From Vibrio penaeicida (lineage in GTDB: Bacteria; Pseudomonadota; Gammaproteobacteria; Enterobacterales; Vibrionaceae): 64,000 nt of DNA. The notes under the pieces were generated by a model. It did no database searches. It was not told the origin of the DNA and worked only from the letters and a program-made list of their open reading frames with translations. The translations under genes and the position numbers were made by a program. This document shows positions 27,044-39,244 of the stretch, one piece after another. How positions within the stretch are numbered: the stretch's first letter is position 1; each line of letters begins with the position of its first letter. Location of the stretch: assembly GCF_002933855.1 (NCBI RefSeq), contig NZ_BFAQ01000020.1, positions 1-64,000 on the forward strand. The letters are read 5' to 3'.

Positions 27044-30000
27044 TTACTGCGCTGTCACTTTCTCTACTTCTAGAGGGTGCTTTGCGTCCGGTAGCTTCTT
27101 TGCGTCCAATAGCTTCGTTCTGCCAAAACACGCCATGTACAAACAAGGCACAACAAACAAAACAACAGGAAGGGAAAACAGTAACCCATACCCCAATGTT
27201 AACGACATTGGTCCCATATACACATCTGTTCCTCCAAGCCCGTATGCAAGTGGGATAAGGCCAGCAACCGTTGTGATCGACGTAAGCAATATCGGTCTTA
27301 GCCGGCTACTCGCCCCTTCAAGCACCGCATCTTGGCTTGAATATCCTTGGCTACGCAGCACGTTAATCTGATTTATTAGCACTAAGGTGTTATTCACTAC
27401 CACCCCCATCATCCCCAATGCACCAATTAACGCAAAGAGCGAGATGTCCTGAAAATGAACCAGCAATGCCATAAGAGAGGCAACCAGTGCAAACGGTATA
27501 ACCGACATTACCAACAAAGGTTGGAGCATCGAACCAAACATGATGACCAAGACAAAATAAATGCCTAAGAGTGCTGCTGGAAACGCAATCAGAATGCCAT
27601 TAAAAGTTTCACCGGTAGATTCCGCTTCCCCTCCAATATCTAAATGGACAGACGCCCCAACCTTTGCCGACAACGCTTCAGCGATATTGGAGGAAATCGC
27701 GTCAGGCGTTAAGTTTTCGTCAATGATTTGTGCAGTAACAACAACTTGTCTGTCGCCATTGTAATGAAGAATCTCTCTTGGCGCTTGTACCTGAACGACA
27801 CTGGCTAAACGGCTTAACGGAACTTGTTCACCAGCCGAAGTATAAATTTTTGTCGTGCTAAGCTTTTCCAGATTTCGATACTCTTTCACTAAAAGCACTC
27901 TAAGGTTAACCTCTTCATCACCTAACCAAGTCGATGTGACTTGCTCACCATCGAAGGCAATTCGTAACGCCCTCGCTAGATCAGCGACCGTTAGGTTGTA
28001 TCTTGCTAGCCACTCGTGCTGAGGCACTATTTTCAATTGGATATCTTTTAGACCCTCACTGTTTACGACACTCCCCAAACCTTGATGTTGCTCCATCCAT
28101 TCTTGGACGAGCTTAACCGCATGCTCTCTTTCTTCATGGTTATTGCCGATAACTCGAATTTCTACAGGCTCTCCAGGAGGCGGCCCCCCCGCATCGACTT
28201 TGAATTTTACAAATCTCAAACGGCTGTCATTGGCAACAGCAAGTTGAAGTGCGTCACTGATTTCATTCGCGGTTCTCTCTCTGTTTTCAAAATCAGTCAA
28301 GTTAATCTGGCCTGCACTCACGGGCGAGCTAAAGGTAAGTTGATAGCTTTTCAGTTCCGTTGCAGGCAAATTTTGGATGGCTTTCTCTAGCGCTAGATGG
28401 CTTTCACGCACCTTATCGCTTGGCGTTCCTGGGGCAACTTCTGTATAGACCTCAATGTATTTTGCGGCTTCTGAGGGAAAGAAATCCAACTTCATCGTAG
28501 TCACCAAAAAGCTCCCACCAGCTAACGCAATCAGTGCTATACAGAGAACCGACTTTTTATGAGAAAGGCTATATATCAGCACCTTTTGGTACTTGGAGAT
28601 AACCGTATTAAATGTGTCTTTCTCGTTTTTATTGAAATCACCTTTATCTAAAGCGGACGACAAATGCGCTGGCAAAGTAAATGTGCACTCAGCCAATGAG
28701 AATATAAGGGCAGTTATGACCGTAATAGGGATAACAATAACCGCTTTACCCAGACTACCCGGAATAAAGAACATGGGGATAAAGACCAGTGCCGTTGTGG
28801 TTAAACTCGCAATGATGGGCTTAATGACCTTCTGAGTACCTGATACGGCAGCTTTAAAGCCACTTTTCCCTTTCTGTTTTTCGCTGTATATGCTTTCTGC
28901 AACAATGACTGAATCATCCACTATGATACCAATCACTAGTAACATTGCCGCTAGCGTAATGCTGTCTAAATTCATACCAAATGCAGGCAGTATGATGACG
29001 ACCCCAAGTACACAGAATGGGATGGAAACAGACACCCAAAATGCAACCTGACGCTTTAGCAACAAGCTTAGTACTATGAGTACCAATACCAACCCGATGC
29101 CGCCATTGACAGACACGATAGAAAACTTAGTGGCCATATCATCTGCCAAATTTAGCGCGACTGGGAATTGAAACGCTCCATCAGTTCGGATTTGTTCTTT
29201 CTCTAAATGTGATAAGACATTGGATATCGTCGAACGGATATCGGCATGCGCACTCTTAGTCACTGTAAACAAAACGCCTTCTTGACCATTGATCACACTG
29301 GTTTGCGTGCTTCTTTCAAAATCATCTTTAACATTAGCGACATCTTTTACTCTAACAATCTCCCCAGCAGGTAATGTGGCTACTATGGTCTGTTCCAACT
29401 CTTGCACAGATTGAATTTGAGTAAGCGTAACGATGCGCTGCTCACTATTCCAAGACTCAACAACCCCACCAGACTGAGATAAATTACGATTTTTTACCGC
29501 AGCAATTACTTGTTCGAAAGTCAGTTTGTATCTATCCGCTCTTATTGGGTCGATCTCAATCCAAAACTCTCGCTCTCTAAAACTAGTCATACTAATGGAG
29601 CCAATGCCCGGAAGCGTACGAAGATGCTTTTCTAAATTTCTGACATAAGGTTGTAATTCGTGATATGGCTTATCGGTGACCACACCGAATCTGAGTACCT
29701 CAAAGGAAGACGTACTGTCTTGTTCGACCAGAGGTGGGTTGGAAATGTCTTTGGGCAACCCACTGGTACGATCCACTGCTTGTTGGATATCGTTTACAAC
29801 CTTACTCAAATCCGTTCCGCTGTCATCGAGTTCTAAAGTGATAAGCGATGTCCCTTCAACGGATGAAGAGGAAAACTTTCGAACGCCTTGCACCGTTCTA
29901 AGCTCTTTCTCAATTCGATTAGTAATGTTCAACTCAACGTCTTGTGCAGAGGCTCCGGGATAGTGCGTTGTTATGCTTACCTCAGCAAAAGCAACATCAG

Positions 30001-30115
30001 GTAACTCTTGAAGCTTAACAATACTGGCGGAACCGATCCCCACCAACAAAACCATAATGGTTAACACTCTCGCAACCATTGGGCGAGAAGCAAAATAGCT
30101 AATAATAGAACTCAT
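27044..30115 (-). CDS. RND efflux transporter, inner-membrane permease (AcrB/HAE1 family)
   Basis: This 1023-residue protein has the twofold RND layout: a first span at about 11-31, a large periplasmic loop, spans around 335-460, a span near 525, a second periplasmic loop and the last spans around 850-1000. Signatures are 'TTHYPGASAQDVELNITNRIEKEL', 'GIIVDDSVIVAE' in the proton relay region and 'VVNNTLVLINQ' in the second half. It exports small compounds using the proton gradient, with the adaptor encoded upstream. The pair lacks a TolC-type outer-membrane gene here, so a shared TolC elsewhere is expected. Substrate unknown. Confidence 0.93.
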   Translation of the reverse strand: MSSIISYFASRPMVARVLTIMVLLVGIGSASIVKLQELPDVAFAEVSITTHYPGASAQDVELNITNRIEKELRTVQGVRKFSSSSVEGTSLITLELDDSGTDLSKVVNDIQQAVDRTSGLPKDISNPPLVEQDSTSSFEVLRFGVVTDKPYHELQPYVRNLEKHLRTLPGIGSISMTSFREREFWIEIDPIRADRYKLTFEQVIAAVKNRNLSQSGGVVESWNSEQRIVTLTQIQSVQELEQTIVATLPAGEIVRVKDVANVKDDFERSTQTSVINGQEGVLFTVTKSAHADIRSTISNVLSHLEKEQIRTDGAFQFPVALNLADDMATKFSIVSVNGGIGLVLVLIVLSLLLKRQVAFWVSVSIPFCVLGVVIILPAFGMNLDSITLAAMLLVIGIIVDDSVIVAESIYSEKQKGKSGFKAAVSGTQKVIKPIIASLTTTALVFIPMFFIPGSLGKAVIVIPITVITALIFSLAECTFTLPAHLSSALDKGDFNKNEKDTFNTVISKYQKVLIYSLSHKKSVLCIALIALAGGSFLVTTMKLDFFPSEAAKYIEVYTEVAPGTPSDKVRESHLALEKAIQNLPATELKSYQLTFSSPVSAGQINLTDFENRERTANEISDALQLAVANDSRLRFVKFKVDAGGPPPGEPVEIRVIGNNHEEREHAVKLVQEWMEQHQGLGSVVNSEGLKDIQLKIVPQHEWLARYNLTVADLARALRIAFDGEQVTSTWLGDEEVNLRVLLVKEYRNLEKLSTTKIYTSAGEQVPLSRLASVVQVQAPREILHYNGDRQVVVTAQIIDENLTPDAISSNIAEALSAKVGASVHLDIGGEAESTGETFNGILIAFPAALLGIYFVLVIMFGSMLQPLLVMSVIPFALVASLMALLVHFQDISLFALIGALGMMGVVVNNTLVLINQINVLRSQGYSSQDAVLEGASSRLRPILLTSITTVAGLIPLAYGLGGTDVYMGPMSLTLGYGLLFSLPVVLFVVPCLYMACFGRTKLLDAKKLPDAKHPLEVEKVTAQ

Positions 30116-30126
30116 GACTGACCTTA

Positions 30127-30924
30127 TTATTCTGGTTTCTTGGATAGCTCTGAAGACTCAGGGCGCTCAGTAGAGCCATACACTGTCATGCCTGGTTTAT
30201 AGACATGTGCGGTGTTCTTGATCGTCACAAAAACGGGGTAAGTTTGAGTCTTCTCATCTGGCTGTACACCAATGCGCGTAATCTGAGCATTGATCTTTTG
30301 ATTCACAGCCCTTTCAGTCCAAAGCGTTATAGGCATACCGACAGAGAGTGATTGCAGGTCGTATTGGCTAGCAAAGAATCGTACGTTTATCTGATCAATG
30401 TTGACGATTTGGTACAACAGTTCGCCTCTTTCTACCCATGCACCTTTATTGACCTTACGCTGAGTAATAATTCCTCTTATTTCAGATTGAACTTCGGTTT
30501 CGTTGAGGTTTCTCTTCGCTTCATCAAGGTTTAAATTTGCCAAATCAAGACTCGCCTTAGAGGCATCAAAATCGGCTTTGGCAATATCTAATTCATTTTG
30601 AGATAAGCTGTTCTTTCGTTTCAGCGCGCGGTATCGCTCGTATAACGATTGCTTAATGGTTAAATCCGCTTTCGCCAATTCAAGGTTTGCCATTTGTTGG
30701 CGCACCGCCAATTCATAGTCGAATGTTTGGATAGCAGCGAGCCTCATGCCTTTGGATACCGCCTCCCCAACATCCCCTTCGACTTGCTCTAGAACACCAC
30801 TGACTTCAGCCACAACATTGATAGGTTCAATAACCTGTGCTTGTCCTAAAAGTTGAACCGCATGAGTGTGAAAAGGGAGTACCCCTAACAGAGCAATAAC
30901 AGAAAATGATTTATGAATATTCAT
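30127..30924 (-). CDS. RND efflux periplasmic adaptor (membrane fusion protein)
   Basis: This 265-residue protein has a signal peptide ending 'HTHAVQLLG', a split lipoyl/barrel-sandwich part ('VIEPINVVAEVSGVLEQV', 'IRGIITQRKVNKGAWVERGELL') around a coiled-coil hairpin (about 75-145, rich in Leu/Ala/Lys), and a beta-barrel part ('GMPITLWTERAVNQKINAQI'). It links the RND pump to the outer-membrane channel. It is shorter than AcrA (about 380-400), mainly lacking the membrane-proximal domain. It lies 11 bp upstream of the pump gene in one transcription unit. Confidence 0.9.
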   Translation of the reverse strand: MNIHKSFSVIALLGVLPFHTHAVQLLGQAQVIEPINVVAEVSGVLEQVEGDVGEAVSKGMRLAAIQTFDYELAVRQQMANLELAKADLTIKQSLYERYRALKRKNSLSQNELDIAKADFDASKASLDLANLNLDEAKRNLNETEVQSEIRGIITQRKVNKGAWVERGELLYQIVNIDQINVRFFASQYDLQSLSVGMPITLWTERAVNQKINAQITRIGVQPDEKTQTYPVFVTIKNTAHVYKPGMTVYGSTERPESSELSKKPE

Positions 30925-31061
30925 AACGTGCCTCTTCGAATTAATAACATTAGTTTGCAGATAGGCATGTCGAAGTTTTGTGAAAAAGTAGACAGATAAT
31001 TCGACAAAAATTCTACAACAAGCTGCTAAACTAAATAACCTTAAAAAGAGGGCGAGAGCGT

Positions 31062-31742
31062 ATGTTGAAAGGCAAGAAATTATTGGTGGTTGAAGACAAC
31101 ATTGAACTGCAAGGCATACTGGCAGATTTTCTTGAAATGAAAGGAGCAGAGGTTGATTTCGCTAGCGATGGAGAAGAAGGTCTTGCGCTCATTCACCAAT
31201 ATGATTTCGATGCGGTCATTTTGGATGTCATGATGCCGAAGAAAGACGGTATTCAAGTGATGAATCAGCTTCGACGTAATGGTAAAACATTACCTGTGTT
31301 AATGCTCACCGCTTTAAATAGCAAAGAAGATTTGCTGCGTGGTTATCAAAGCGGTGTAGACGACTTTATTACCAAGCCCTTTGATTTTGATGAACTCGAA
31401 GTCAGGCTAAGCGCTTTAATAAAGCGCTACCGTGGCGACGTTGCCAAAAGTAGATTGGAATATGGAGACATCGTCATTGAACAGTCTTCTCATCAAGTTT
31501 ACCGTGCGGGAACCCTGCTCTCTCTCACTCCCGTGATGTACCAAATTTTGGTTAAACTCGTCAAAGCCGCCCCAGATATAGTCACACGCGAAAGCCTGAT
31601 CCATGAGATATGGGGAGAAGATATCCCTGACAACGACGTACTTAGAAGCCACCTATACCTTCTAAGGAACATCGTGGATAAGCCGTTTGAACGCCCGATA
31701 CTCATTACCGTACCTAAAATTGGTCTTAGGTTAGAAAAATAG
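31062..31742 (+). CDS. OmpR-family response regulator
   Basis: This 226-residue protein has a receiver domain (1-120) with the acidic pair near Glu11-Asp12, phosphoacceptor Asp55 in 'VILDVMMPKKDG' and the conserved Lys in 'FITKPFDF'. A winged-helix DNA-binding domain follows (about 135-225, 'DNDVLRSHLYLLRNIVDKPF'). It is divergent from the RND pump genes, with 137 bp between the starts, and 10 bp upstream of the kinase gene. Control of the pump by this pair is likely from position only. Confidence 0.92.
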   Translation: MLKGKKLLVVEDNIELQGILADFLEMKGAEVDFASDGEEGLALIHQYDFDAVILDVMMPKKDGIQVMNQLRRNGKTLPVLMLTALNSKEDLLRGYQSGVDDFITKPFDFDELEVRLSALIKRYRGDVAKSRLEYGDIVIEQSSHQVYRAGTLLSLTPVMYQILVKLVKAAPDIVTRESLIHEIWGEDIPDNDVLRSHLYLLRNIVDKPFERPILITVPKIGLRLEK

Positions 31743-31752
31743 AGACTAGCGA

Positions 31753-32991
31753 ATGAAAAATCGTTCAATCAACGATGTAAAAAGAGACTTACTGCGATTT
31801 TATAGCTTGATCGCGTTCAGCTTAGCTGCGCTTATTTACCTTTCTTTTGCACTATACCTAGTCATCAACGAAGACCGAAATACCGCGGTTCACCTTCAAT
31901 CGTTCAAAAATATTGCGATAGAGCGATACCAAAATTCAGGCTTACCTTATGAGAAAGTCAGCCCATTTATCAGCGCGTATTACGATATTGATGTGCTGCC
32001 AGACACCATCAAAGAAATGACGCCACTGCCTATCAATGAAGTCAGCAATAATCGCAACTTCTTAAATGAAGGTTATTTTGTTTTCTATACAAGATTTCTT
32101 GATAGCAATAGTAAAGATACCGCCTTGTATCTGACTATTGATGCTGGTGCAAAAGATTTTGGAGATGAATCATGGGATTTTATCATTTTGATTTCGATGG
32201 CATTTACGGGCTGCCTTATCTTAGTACTTCGATTCTCACTAAAACGGGTATTTAGTATGATCATGAGCCCGATATCAGAACTAAGCACTCAGCTGACATT
32301 GGAGGGCGCTCATAAGTTTCAAGTCGAAGATGATGCCATTGTTGAACTGCAACACTTAACGGAAAGGCTTAACCAGTTTTCTGACATGAAAGAAAGAATA
32401 GCTAAGCAAGAGATGATGTTTGCAAAGTACGCCAGTCATGAACTCAAGACTCCAATTGCCATCATTCTTGGCGCCGCTAATTTACAAGGCATGAAGCAAG
32501 AGCCAGAATTTCATGAGAAGCAACGAGTACGTATTGTCAGTGCCGCAAAAAAAATGCAAGCAACGGTGGAAGTTCTGCTCAATATCGTCAAGCAAGAAAA
32601 TGTAGGCGACGTAGCCCAGCTCTATTCTATCCAACTAGATGCGATTGATATTGCCAGTTACCAACGGGCTCGCCCTGACATTAAGTTTGATCTGGAATTA
32701 GACCCAAATACCCAAACTAACCTTCCCCCAACAGTGTTATCGATGATTTTGAAAAACCTGTTGGACAATTCCATCAGGCACACAGATGAAGGCAAGATTG
32801 ATGTTTTAATTCAAGCTGAGACAATTCGAGTTCGAGATACGGGCAGTGGATTAGACGGTAAAACCATATCAGAACATGGTTTAGGGCTTTTGATTGTGCG
32901 TCGCCTTTGTGAAAGCTACCAGTGGTCATTCTCTATTGCCAACCACCCACAAGGCGGCTGCATAGCGGAATTGAAGCGGCACATAGAATAA
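31753..32991 (+). CDS. Sensor histidine kinase
   Basis: This 412-residue protein has spans near residues 17-37 and 143-163 enclosing a small periplasmic region of about 105 residues. The DHp domain holds His229 in 'YASHELKTPIAI'. ATPase boxes are N 'LLDNSIRHTDEG', G1 'RDTGSGLDG' and G2 'HGLGLLIVRR'. No HAMP signature is clear after the second span. It phosphorylates the response regulator encoded just before it. The short periplasmic loop suggests sensing near the membrane. A terminator follows. Confidence 0.92.
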   Translation: MKNRSINDVKRDLLRFYSLIAFSLAALIYLSFALYLVINEDRNTAVHLQSFKNIAIERYQNSGLPYEKVSPFISAYYDIDVLPDTIKEMTPLPINEVSNNRNFLNEGYFVFYTRFLDSNSKDTALYLTIDAGAKDFGDESWDFIILISMAFTGCLILVLRFSLKRVFSMIMSPISELSTQLTLEGAHKFQVEDDAIVELQHLTERLNQFSDMKERIAKQEMMFAKYASHELKTPIAIILGAANLQGMKQEPEFHEKQRVRIVSAAKKMQATVEVLLNIVKQENVGDVAQLYSIQLDAIDIASYQRARPDIKFDLELDPNTQTNLPPTVLSMILKNLLDNSIRHTDEGKIDVLIQAETIRVRDTGSGLDGKTISEHGLGLLIVRRLCESYQWSFSIANHPQGGCIAELKRHIE

Positions 32992-33001
32992 CTGAAGTCA
33001 T

Positions 33002-33030
33002 AAAAAAACGAGCTCTAAAAGCTCGTTTTT
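33002..33030. terminator. Bidirectional terminator between the kinase gene and kdsA
   Basis: ACGAGC (33008-33013) pairs with GCTCGT (33021-33026), with A-run before and T-run after, between convergent genes. Confidence 0.85.
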
Positions 33031-33082
33031 CACTTCAATTCGCTAGCACTGCTATGCTGAGATTTATCTGAAACCAGTCAAC

Positions 33083-34757
<1,675 letters not shown>

Positions 34758-34760
34758 GAT

Positions 34761-35144
34761 TTAACCTAAAAATACCGGTACTTTCGTAACAGCAAGTTTC
34801 CCTGCCATAGCCAACCATCCTAGCGCACCAAAAAAGGCAAACGCTCGTAACAATTGGTTCTTACCTAATTTTAATGCAAAAAATCCAAGGGCAATGTAAG
34901 CCAGCACACAAGTTATCTTTTCAGTTAACCAAAGCCCTGCTGGTGTAAACGGCACAAAGCCCGTGATAGCAACCAATCCCACACCAGACAACAGCAAAAG
35001 TGTGTCGTTAATGTGAGGTGATATTTTGAGAAATTTATTTTCTAATACTGGCGATTTAGCCACCATCAATGCATACCGAAGAACAAACAGCAATACACTG
35101 ATCGCAATCGTAAGCATGTGGAAATGTTTTAGCGCTATATACAT
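34761..35144 (-). CDS. SirB2 family inner-membrane protein
   Basis: This 127-residue protein has four hydrophobic spans (about 7-25, 45-63, 72-95, 100-120) and the family pattern 'LKHFHMLTIAISVLLFVLRY', 'INDTLLLLSGVGL', 'WLTEKITCVLAYI'. Function unknown. It sits between prmC and the SirB1 gene as in other Vibrio and enteric chromosomes. Confidence 0.9.
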   Translation of the reverse strand: MYIALKHFHMLTIAISVLLFVLRYALMVAKSPVLENKFLKISPHINDTLLLLSGVGLVAITGFVPFTPAGLWLTEKITCVLAYIALGFFALKLGKNQLLRAFAFFGALGWLAMAGKLAVTKVPVFLG

Positions 35145-35208
35145 AATAATTATCTTTTTTATATGTACTCAGTACATTGCTCATCAAGAAGGACGATATC
35201 GCCTTTCA

Positions 35209-36051
35209 TCAAGATCGAAAGCGACCCAGTGTGACTCTGTCGTTTCCGGTGTAATCTTGTTCGGTCACTACATCAACATACCCTAGTGACATTAAAACGT
35301 CTCTCACTAGTAGGCCTTGCTCAAAACCATGCTCCATTAAAAGCCAACCATCTTCAGAAAGATAAGAGCGTGCGTTATCCGCTATGTAGCTCAGGTCAGC
35401 CATTCCCTTCTCTTCTGCGACAAGGGCGCTCATCGGTTCAAATCGAACATCACCTTTCTCAAGGTGTGGATCACAAGCGTCAATATAGGGTGGATTACTT
35501 ACGATACAAGCAAATTTCGTTCCCTCAGCAATGGGGGAAAACCAACTTCCTTGTAAAAATGAAGTATTTCGGATAGTTAAACGCGTAGCGTTCTCTGTCG
35601 CCAGTTTTTGGGCTTCCTCACGGATGTCGACTCCCGTGACTTGTACCGAGGGCAATTCACTGGCTATCGCCAATGCAATGGCACCCGTCCCTGTCCCCAA
35701 ATCAAGCACTTTTCCCGTAACGCCAGACATCTTATCCAATGCCAGCTCAACTAGGCGTTCGGTGTCGGGTCGAGGGATCAAGGTTGAAGGCGACACCTTT
35801 AATGGCAACGACCAGAACTCTCTTTCACCCACTATGTAGGCTACGGGTTCTCCGTTTAAACGTCTTCCCAATAACGATACAAAAGTTTCGTTCTGTTCAG
35901 CTGTTAACTCTCGCTCTGGCCACGTCAGCAAGTAACTTCTTGGTCTATCCAAAGCGTGGCAAAGCAACACAGCTGCGTCCAGCGACGGCGAATCACTGCC
36001 GCTGGTTATCAGTTGTTCTGTTGCCGCTTTTAAAGTGGCTTCAATACTCAC
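35209..36051 (-). CDS. prmC: Release factor glutamine methyltransferase PrmC
   Basis: This 280-residue protein has an N-terminal helical domain and a SAM-methyltransferase domain with 'VLDLGTGTGAIALAIA' (about 113-128) and the catalytic 'IVSNPPYID'. It methylates the GGQ glutamine of RF1 and RF2. It starts with GTG at 36051, with AAGG about 7 bp before it. Located 41 bp after prfA, its substrate gene, as usual. Confidence 0.95.
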   Translation of the reverse strand: MSIEATLKAATEQLITSGSDSPSLDAAVLLCHALDRPRSYLLTWPERELTAEQNETFVSLLGRRLNGEPVAYIVGEREFWSLPLKVSPSTLIPRPDTERLVELALDKMSGVTGKVLDLGTGTGAIALAIASELPSVQVTGVDIREEAQKLATENATRLTIRNTSFLQGSWFSPIAEGTKFACIVSNPPYIDACDPHLEKGDVRFEPMSALVAEEKGMADLSYIADNARSYLSEDGWLLMEHGFEQGLLVRDVLMSLGYVDVVTEQDYTGNDRVTLGRFRS

Positions 36052-36092
36052 AGGTATACCTTGTTCACCGATTATTAGTGTTCAGCATGCTG

Positions 36093-37181
36093 TTAGTTTT
36101 GATCAGCCAGTGCCGCCAGTTGATCCGCTTGGTGCTCTTGAATAACAGGATCAACCAAGCTTTGTAGATCACCTTCCATCACTTCATTCAAACGGTACAC
36201 CGTTAAGTTGATTCGATGGTCAGAAACGCGACCTTGAGGGTAATTGTAGGTGCGAATTCGATCGCTTCGGTCACCAGAACCTAATAGGTTACGTCGAGTT
36301 GTTGACACTTCTTCCGCTCGCTTAGCTTCTTCAGCCTGAGTAATTCGCGCAGCCAGTACCGACATCGCTTTCGCTTTGTTCTTGTGCTGAGAACGCTCAT
36401 CCTGACACTCAACAACTGTACCCGTTGGCAAGTGAGTAATTCGGATGGCTGAATCAGTGGTGTTAACGTGCTGACCACCCGCGCCTGACGCACGGAAGGT
36501 ATCAATTTTCAGATCAGAGGCTTTGATTTCTGGAATTTCCGCTTCTGGGATCTCCGCCATAATAGCGACAGTACAAGCTGAAGTGTGTACGCGACCTTGA
36601 GATTCTGTTTCTGGTACGCGCTGAACACGATGGCCACCAGATTCAAACTTCAATACGCCATAAACCCCTTCACCGACCACTTTCGCGATCATCTCTTTGT
36701 AACCGCCGTGCTCCGATTCATTGGAGTTCACAACTTCAACTCGCCAACCACGTTTCTCGGCATATTTGCTGTACATGCGGAACAAATCACCCGCAAAAAT
36801 TCCCGCTTCATCACCGCCAGCACCCGCTCGGATTTCTAGGAAGCAGTTACGGTCATCATTAGGGTCTTTAGGCAGTAAAAGAATCTGAAGCTCGTCCGCT
36901 AGGTTTTCAATGGACGCTTTTGCTTCTTTGATTTCTTCTTGAGCCATTTCACGCATTTCTGCGTCGTCTTCTTTCGCCATCTCTTCTGCAGCTTCAAGGT
37001 CTTCTTGCGCTTGCTGATAAGATTGGAAGCATTTCGTGACTTCTTCCAACTGAGAGTATTCTTTCGAAAGGGCGCGAAACTTGTTTTGGTCGCCAATGAT
37101 GTCTGGATCGCCAAGCAAATGCTGGACTTCTTCATAACGCTCTACCAGCGTTTGAAGCTTGGTCAAAATAGAAGGTTTCAT
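36093..37181 (-). CDS. prfA: Peptide chain release factor 1
   Basis: This 362-residue protein shows the catalytic 'GAGGQHVN' loop and, upstream, '[19 protein letters not shown]'. The '[18 protein letters not shown]' block is also present. RF1 reads UAA and UAG stop codons. It lies 18 bp after hemA, a conserved pair. Length normal. Confidence 0.97.
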   Translation of the reverse strand: MKPSILTKLQTLVERYEEVQHLLGDPDIIGDQNKFRALSKEYSQLEEVTKCFQSYQQAQEDLEAAEEMAKEDDAEMREMAQEEIKEAKASIENLADELQILLLPKDPNDDRNCFLEIRAGAGGDEAGIFAGDLFRMYSKYAEKRGWRVEVVNSNESEHGGYKEMIAKVVGEGVYGVLKFESGGHRVQRVPETESQGRVHTSACTVAIMAEIPEAEIPEIKASDLKIDTFRASGAGGQHVNTTDSAIRITHLPTGTVVECQDERSQHKNKAKAMSVLAARITQAEEAKRAEEVSTTRRNLLGSGDRSDRIRTYNYPQGRVSDHRINLTVYRLNEVMEGDLQSLVDPVIQEHQADQLAALADQN

Positions 37182-37199
37182 AATGTTCTTAAAATCAGT

Positions 37200-38456
37200 T
37201 TAGGAGTCTTCGAGTCCGAGACTCTGACGTATAACAGTTAATTTGGCGGGTTCACCCTGCTCTGCTGCACTTTGCAGCGCACGCGTGGGAGCGTGAATCA
37301 ACTTGTTGGTTAACTTATTGCTAAGCTCGATAAGAATTTTTTCCGGATCACCGCCCGAAGACAGCGATTGCAAACTTCTAGAAAGCAGCTCTTCACGGAT
37401 GCCATTCGCAGATTCACGGTAGTCTCTAATACTGTCTACCGCTTGCAACGAACGAAGCCAAGTCATAAACCCAGCACTTTCTTCTGCCACAATGGCTTCC
37501 GCTTGTATGGCTTCGACTTTTCTTTGCTCTATATTCTTATCAACAATGGATTGAAGATCATCCACGGTATATAAATAGGCATCGTCCAGTTCAGAAACTT
37601 GCGCTTCTACATCTCTAGGCACCGCAATATCAACAATTAATATCGGTTGATGTCTGCGGGCTTTTAAAGCCGTTTCTACCATTCCTTTCCCTATGATCGG
37701 CAGGGGACTTGCTGTGGAACTGATAACAATATCAGCTTTTGGCAAATGTTCAGGTATTTCCGGCAAACTAATCACTGACGCACCAAAATCTTCCGCCAGT
37801 GTTTGTGCTCTTTCACGAGTACGGTTCGCAACAATCATTTTTTTACAACCATGACCGTCAAGGTGTTTGGCAACCAACTCTATGGTTTCACCAGCACCGA
37901 CCAACAATGCTGTTGTCTCTTCAATCGATTCAAAAATGTGTTTCGCCAGCGTACATGCAGCGTATGCCACAGATACTGCATTACCACCGATCTCGGTTTC
38001 AGTTCGAACACGCTTTGCAACAGAAAATGCTTTTTGAAAAAGCTTCTCCATTGTTGCGTCAACGGTCTTACTATCACGAGCATCAGAAAATGATTGCTTA
38101 ACCTGACCTAAAATTTGAGGCTCGCCCAATACCAAGGAATCTAACCCACAAGCCACTCTCATCAAATGTTTGATGGCAGATTGTTCTTCATGGATATACA
38201 GGCTGGGCATTAAATCGGTTGAATGAATACCGTGAAAATCAGTTAACCAATCGATTATCTGACCTTTTCCTACATTTTTGACGTCACAATATATTTCTGT
38301 GCGATTGCAGGTTGAAAGGATCACTCCACCGTTAATACTCGAATTATTGGCAATATCAGATAGCGCTTGGGTCAGCTTGTCTGGAGAAAATGCGATTTTT
38401 TCTCGCAATTCGACCGACGCCGTATTGTGATTGATACCAATGACAAGCAAAGACAT
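37200..38456 (-). CDS. hemA: Glutamyl-tRNA reductase
   Basis: This 418-residue protein has catalytic Cys50 in '[12 protein letters not shown]', the '[13 protein letters not shown]' block, the NADPH site '[17 protein letters not shown]' and the C-terminal dimerisation helix region. It converts Glu-tRNA to glutamate semialdehyde, the first step of haem synthesis. It is the first gene of the minus-strand operon and divergent from lolB, as in E. coli. Confidence 0.97.
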   Translation of the reverse strand: MSLLVIGINHNTASVELREKIAFSPDKLTQALSDIANNSSINGGVILSTCNRTEIYCDVKNVGKGQIIDWLTDFHGIHSTDLMPSLYIHEEQSAIKHLMRVACGLDSLVLGEPQILGQVKQSFSDARDSKTVDATMEKLFQKAFSVAKRVRTETEIGGNAVSVAYAACTLAKHIFESIEETTALLVGAGETIELVAKHLDGHGCKKMIVANRTRERAQTLAEDFGASVISLPEIPEHLPKADIVISSTASPLPIIGKGMVETALKARRHQPILIVDIAVPRDVEAQVSELDDAYLYTVDDLQSIVDKNIEQRKVEAIQAEAIVAEESAGFMTWLRSLQAVDSIRDYRESANGIREELLSRSLQSLSSGGDPEKILIELSNKLTNKLIHAPTRALQSAAEQGEPAKLTVIRQSLGLEDS

Positions 38457-38596
38457 GTAGTGAGAGATCTCTGTCCGAAAATACTGTAAGAGCTTGAATT
38501 TTACTTTATGGAAGCACCTATTTAAAGGGGGGATTTAAACACGATGTCATTTAAGTGATATAGTGAGCGCCGAATTAGCGTTATGTGGAGCAAAGA

Positions 38597-39244
38597 TTGA
38601 CTATTCTACTCATTTCACCTATCACCCAATTTGTTCGTGCCTTGAGAAGCTCTTCTGCACTGTTTGTCGCTTCAGTAGCACTTTTACTTTCTGCTTGTAC
38701 CACCCTTCCAGAGACAACCAATCAACCTGTCGACTGGGTTTCACATCAAAATCAGCTAGAATCACTCCATGAATATGCCCTGACAGGGAAAATGGCTTAC
38801 ATCAGTGAAAGTAAGCGCCAGAGCCTGAATTTCTACTGGAAAAAAACTCATAACTCAGAAGAACTTCGTCTAACTACTTTGCTTGGTCAGACCGCGTTAC
38901 TGCTTAACATTGATGAAAATGGGGCAACCGTCGTCACCCATGAAGGAGACACCTATAGGCACGTAAGTAGCAATATCCTGATTAAGCGGCTTACTGGTCT
39001 CAGCATCCCAATAGATCAGTTAAGCGAATGGATAAAAGGCTTGCCTATCGATGCTGACTACTACCAACTTAACGAGGCAAATACGTTAAGCGACTTAACA
39101 AAGCAGATAGATGGTCAGGCATGGAATTTGAATTTCAATAAATACACCCAACAAAATGGATTCGTATTACCGTCGAGCTTGACGTTAGTACAGGACAAAA
39201 CAAAGTTAAAAATTGCCGTTTCAAAATGGATAGTCTCTCAATGA
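38597..39244 (+). CDS. lolB: Outer-membrane lipoprotein LolB
   Basis: This protein has about 215 residues, a lipoprotein signal ending '[10 protein letters not shown]' and the LolB pattern: '[22 protein letters not shown]', '[16 protein letters not shown]', '[19 protein letters not shown]'. LolB receives lipoproteins from LolA and inserts them into the outer membrane. No ATG is available near the start. TTG 38597 has GGAG (38587-38590) at good spacing, and GTG 38585 is the alternative. The stop overlaps the ispE start. Confidence 0.92.
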   Translation: MTILLISPITQFVRALRSSSALFVASVALLLSACTTLPETTNQPVDWVSHQNQLESLHEYALTGKMAYISESKRQSLNFYWKKTHNSEELRLTTLLGQTALLLNIDENGATVVTHEGDTYRHVSSNILIKRLTGLSIPIDQLSEWIKGLPIDADYYQLNEANTLSDLTKQIDGQAWNLNFNKYTQQNGFVLPSSLTLVQDKTKLKIAVSKWIVSQ

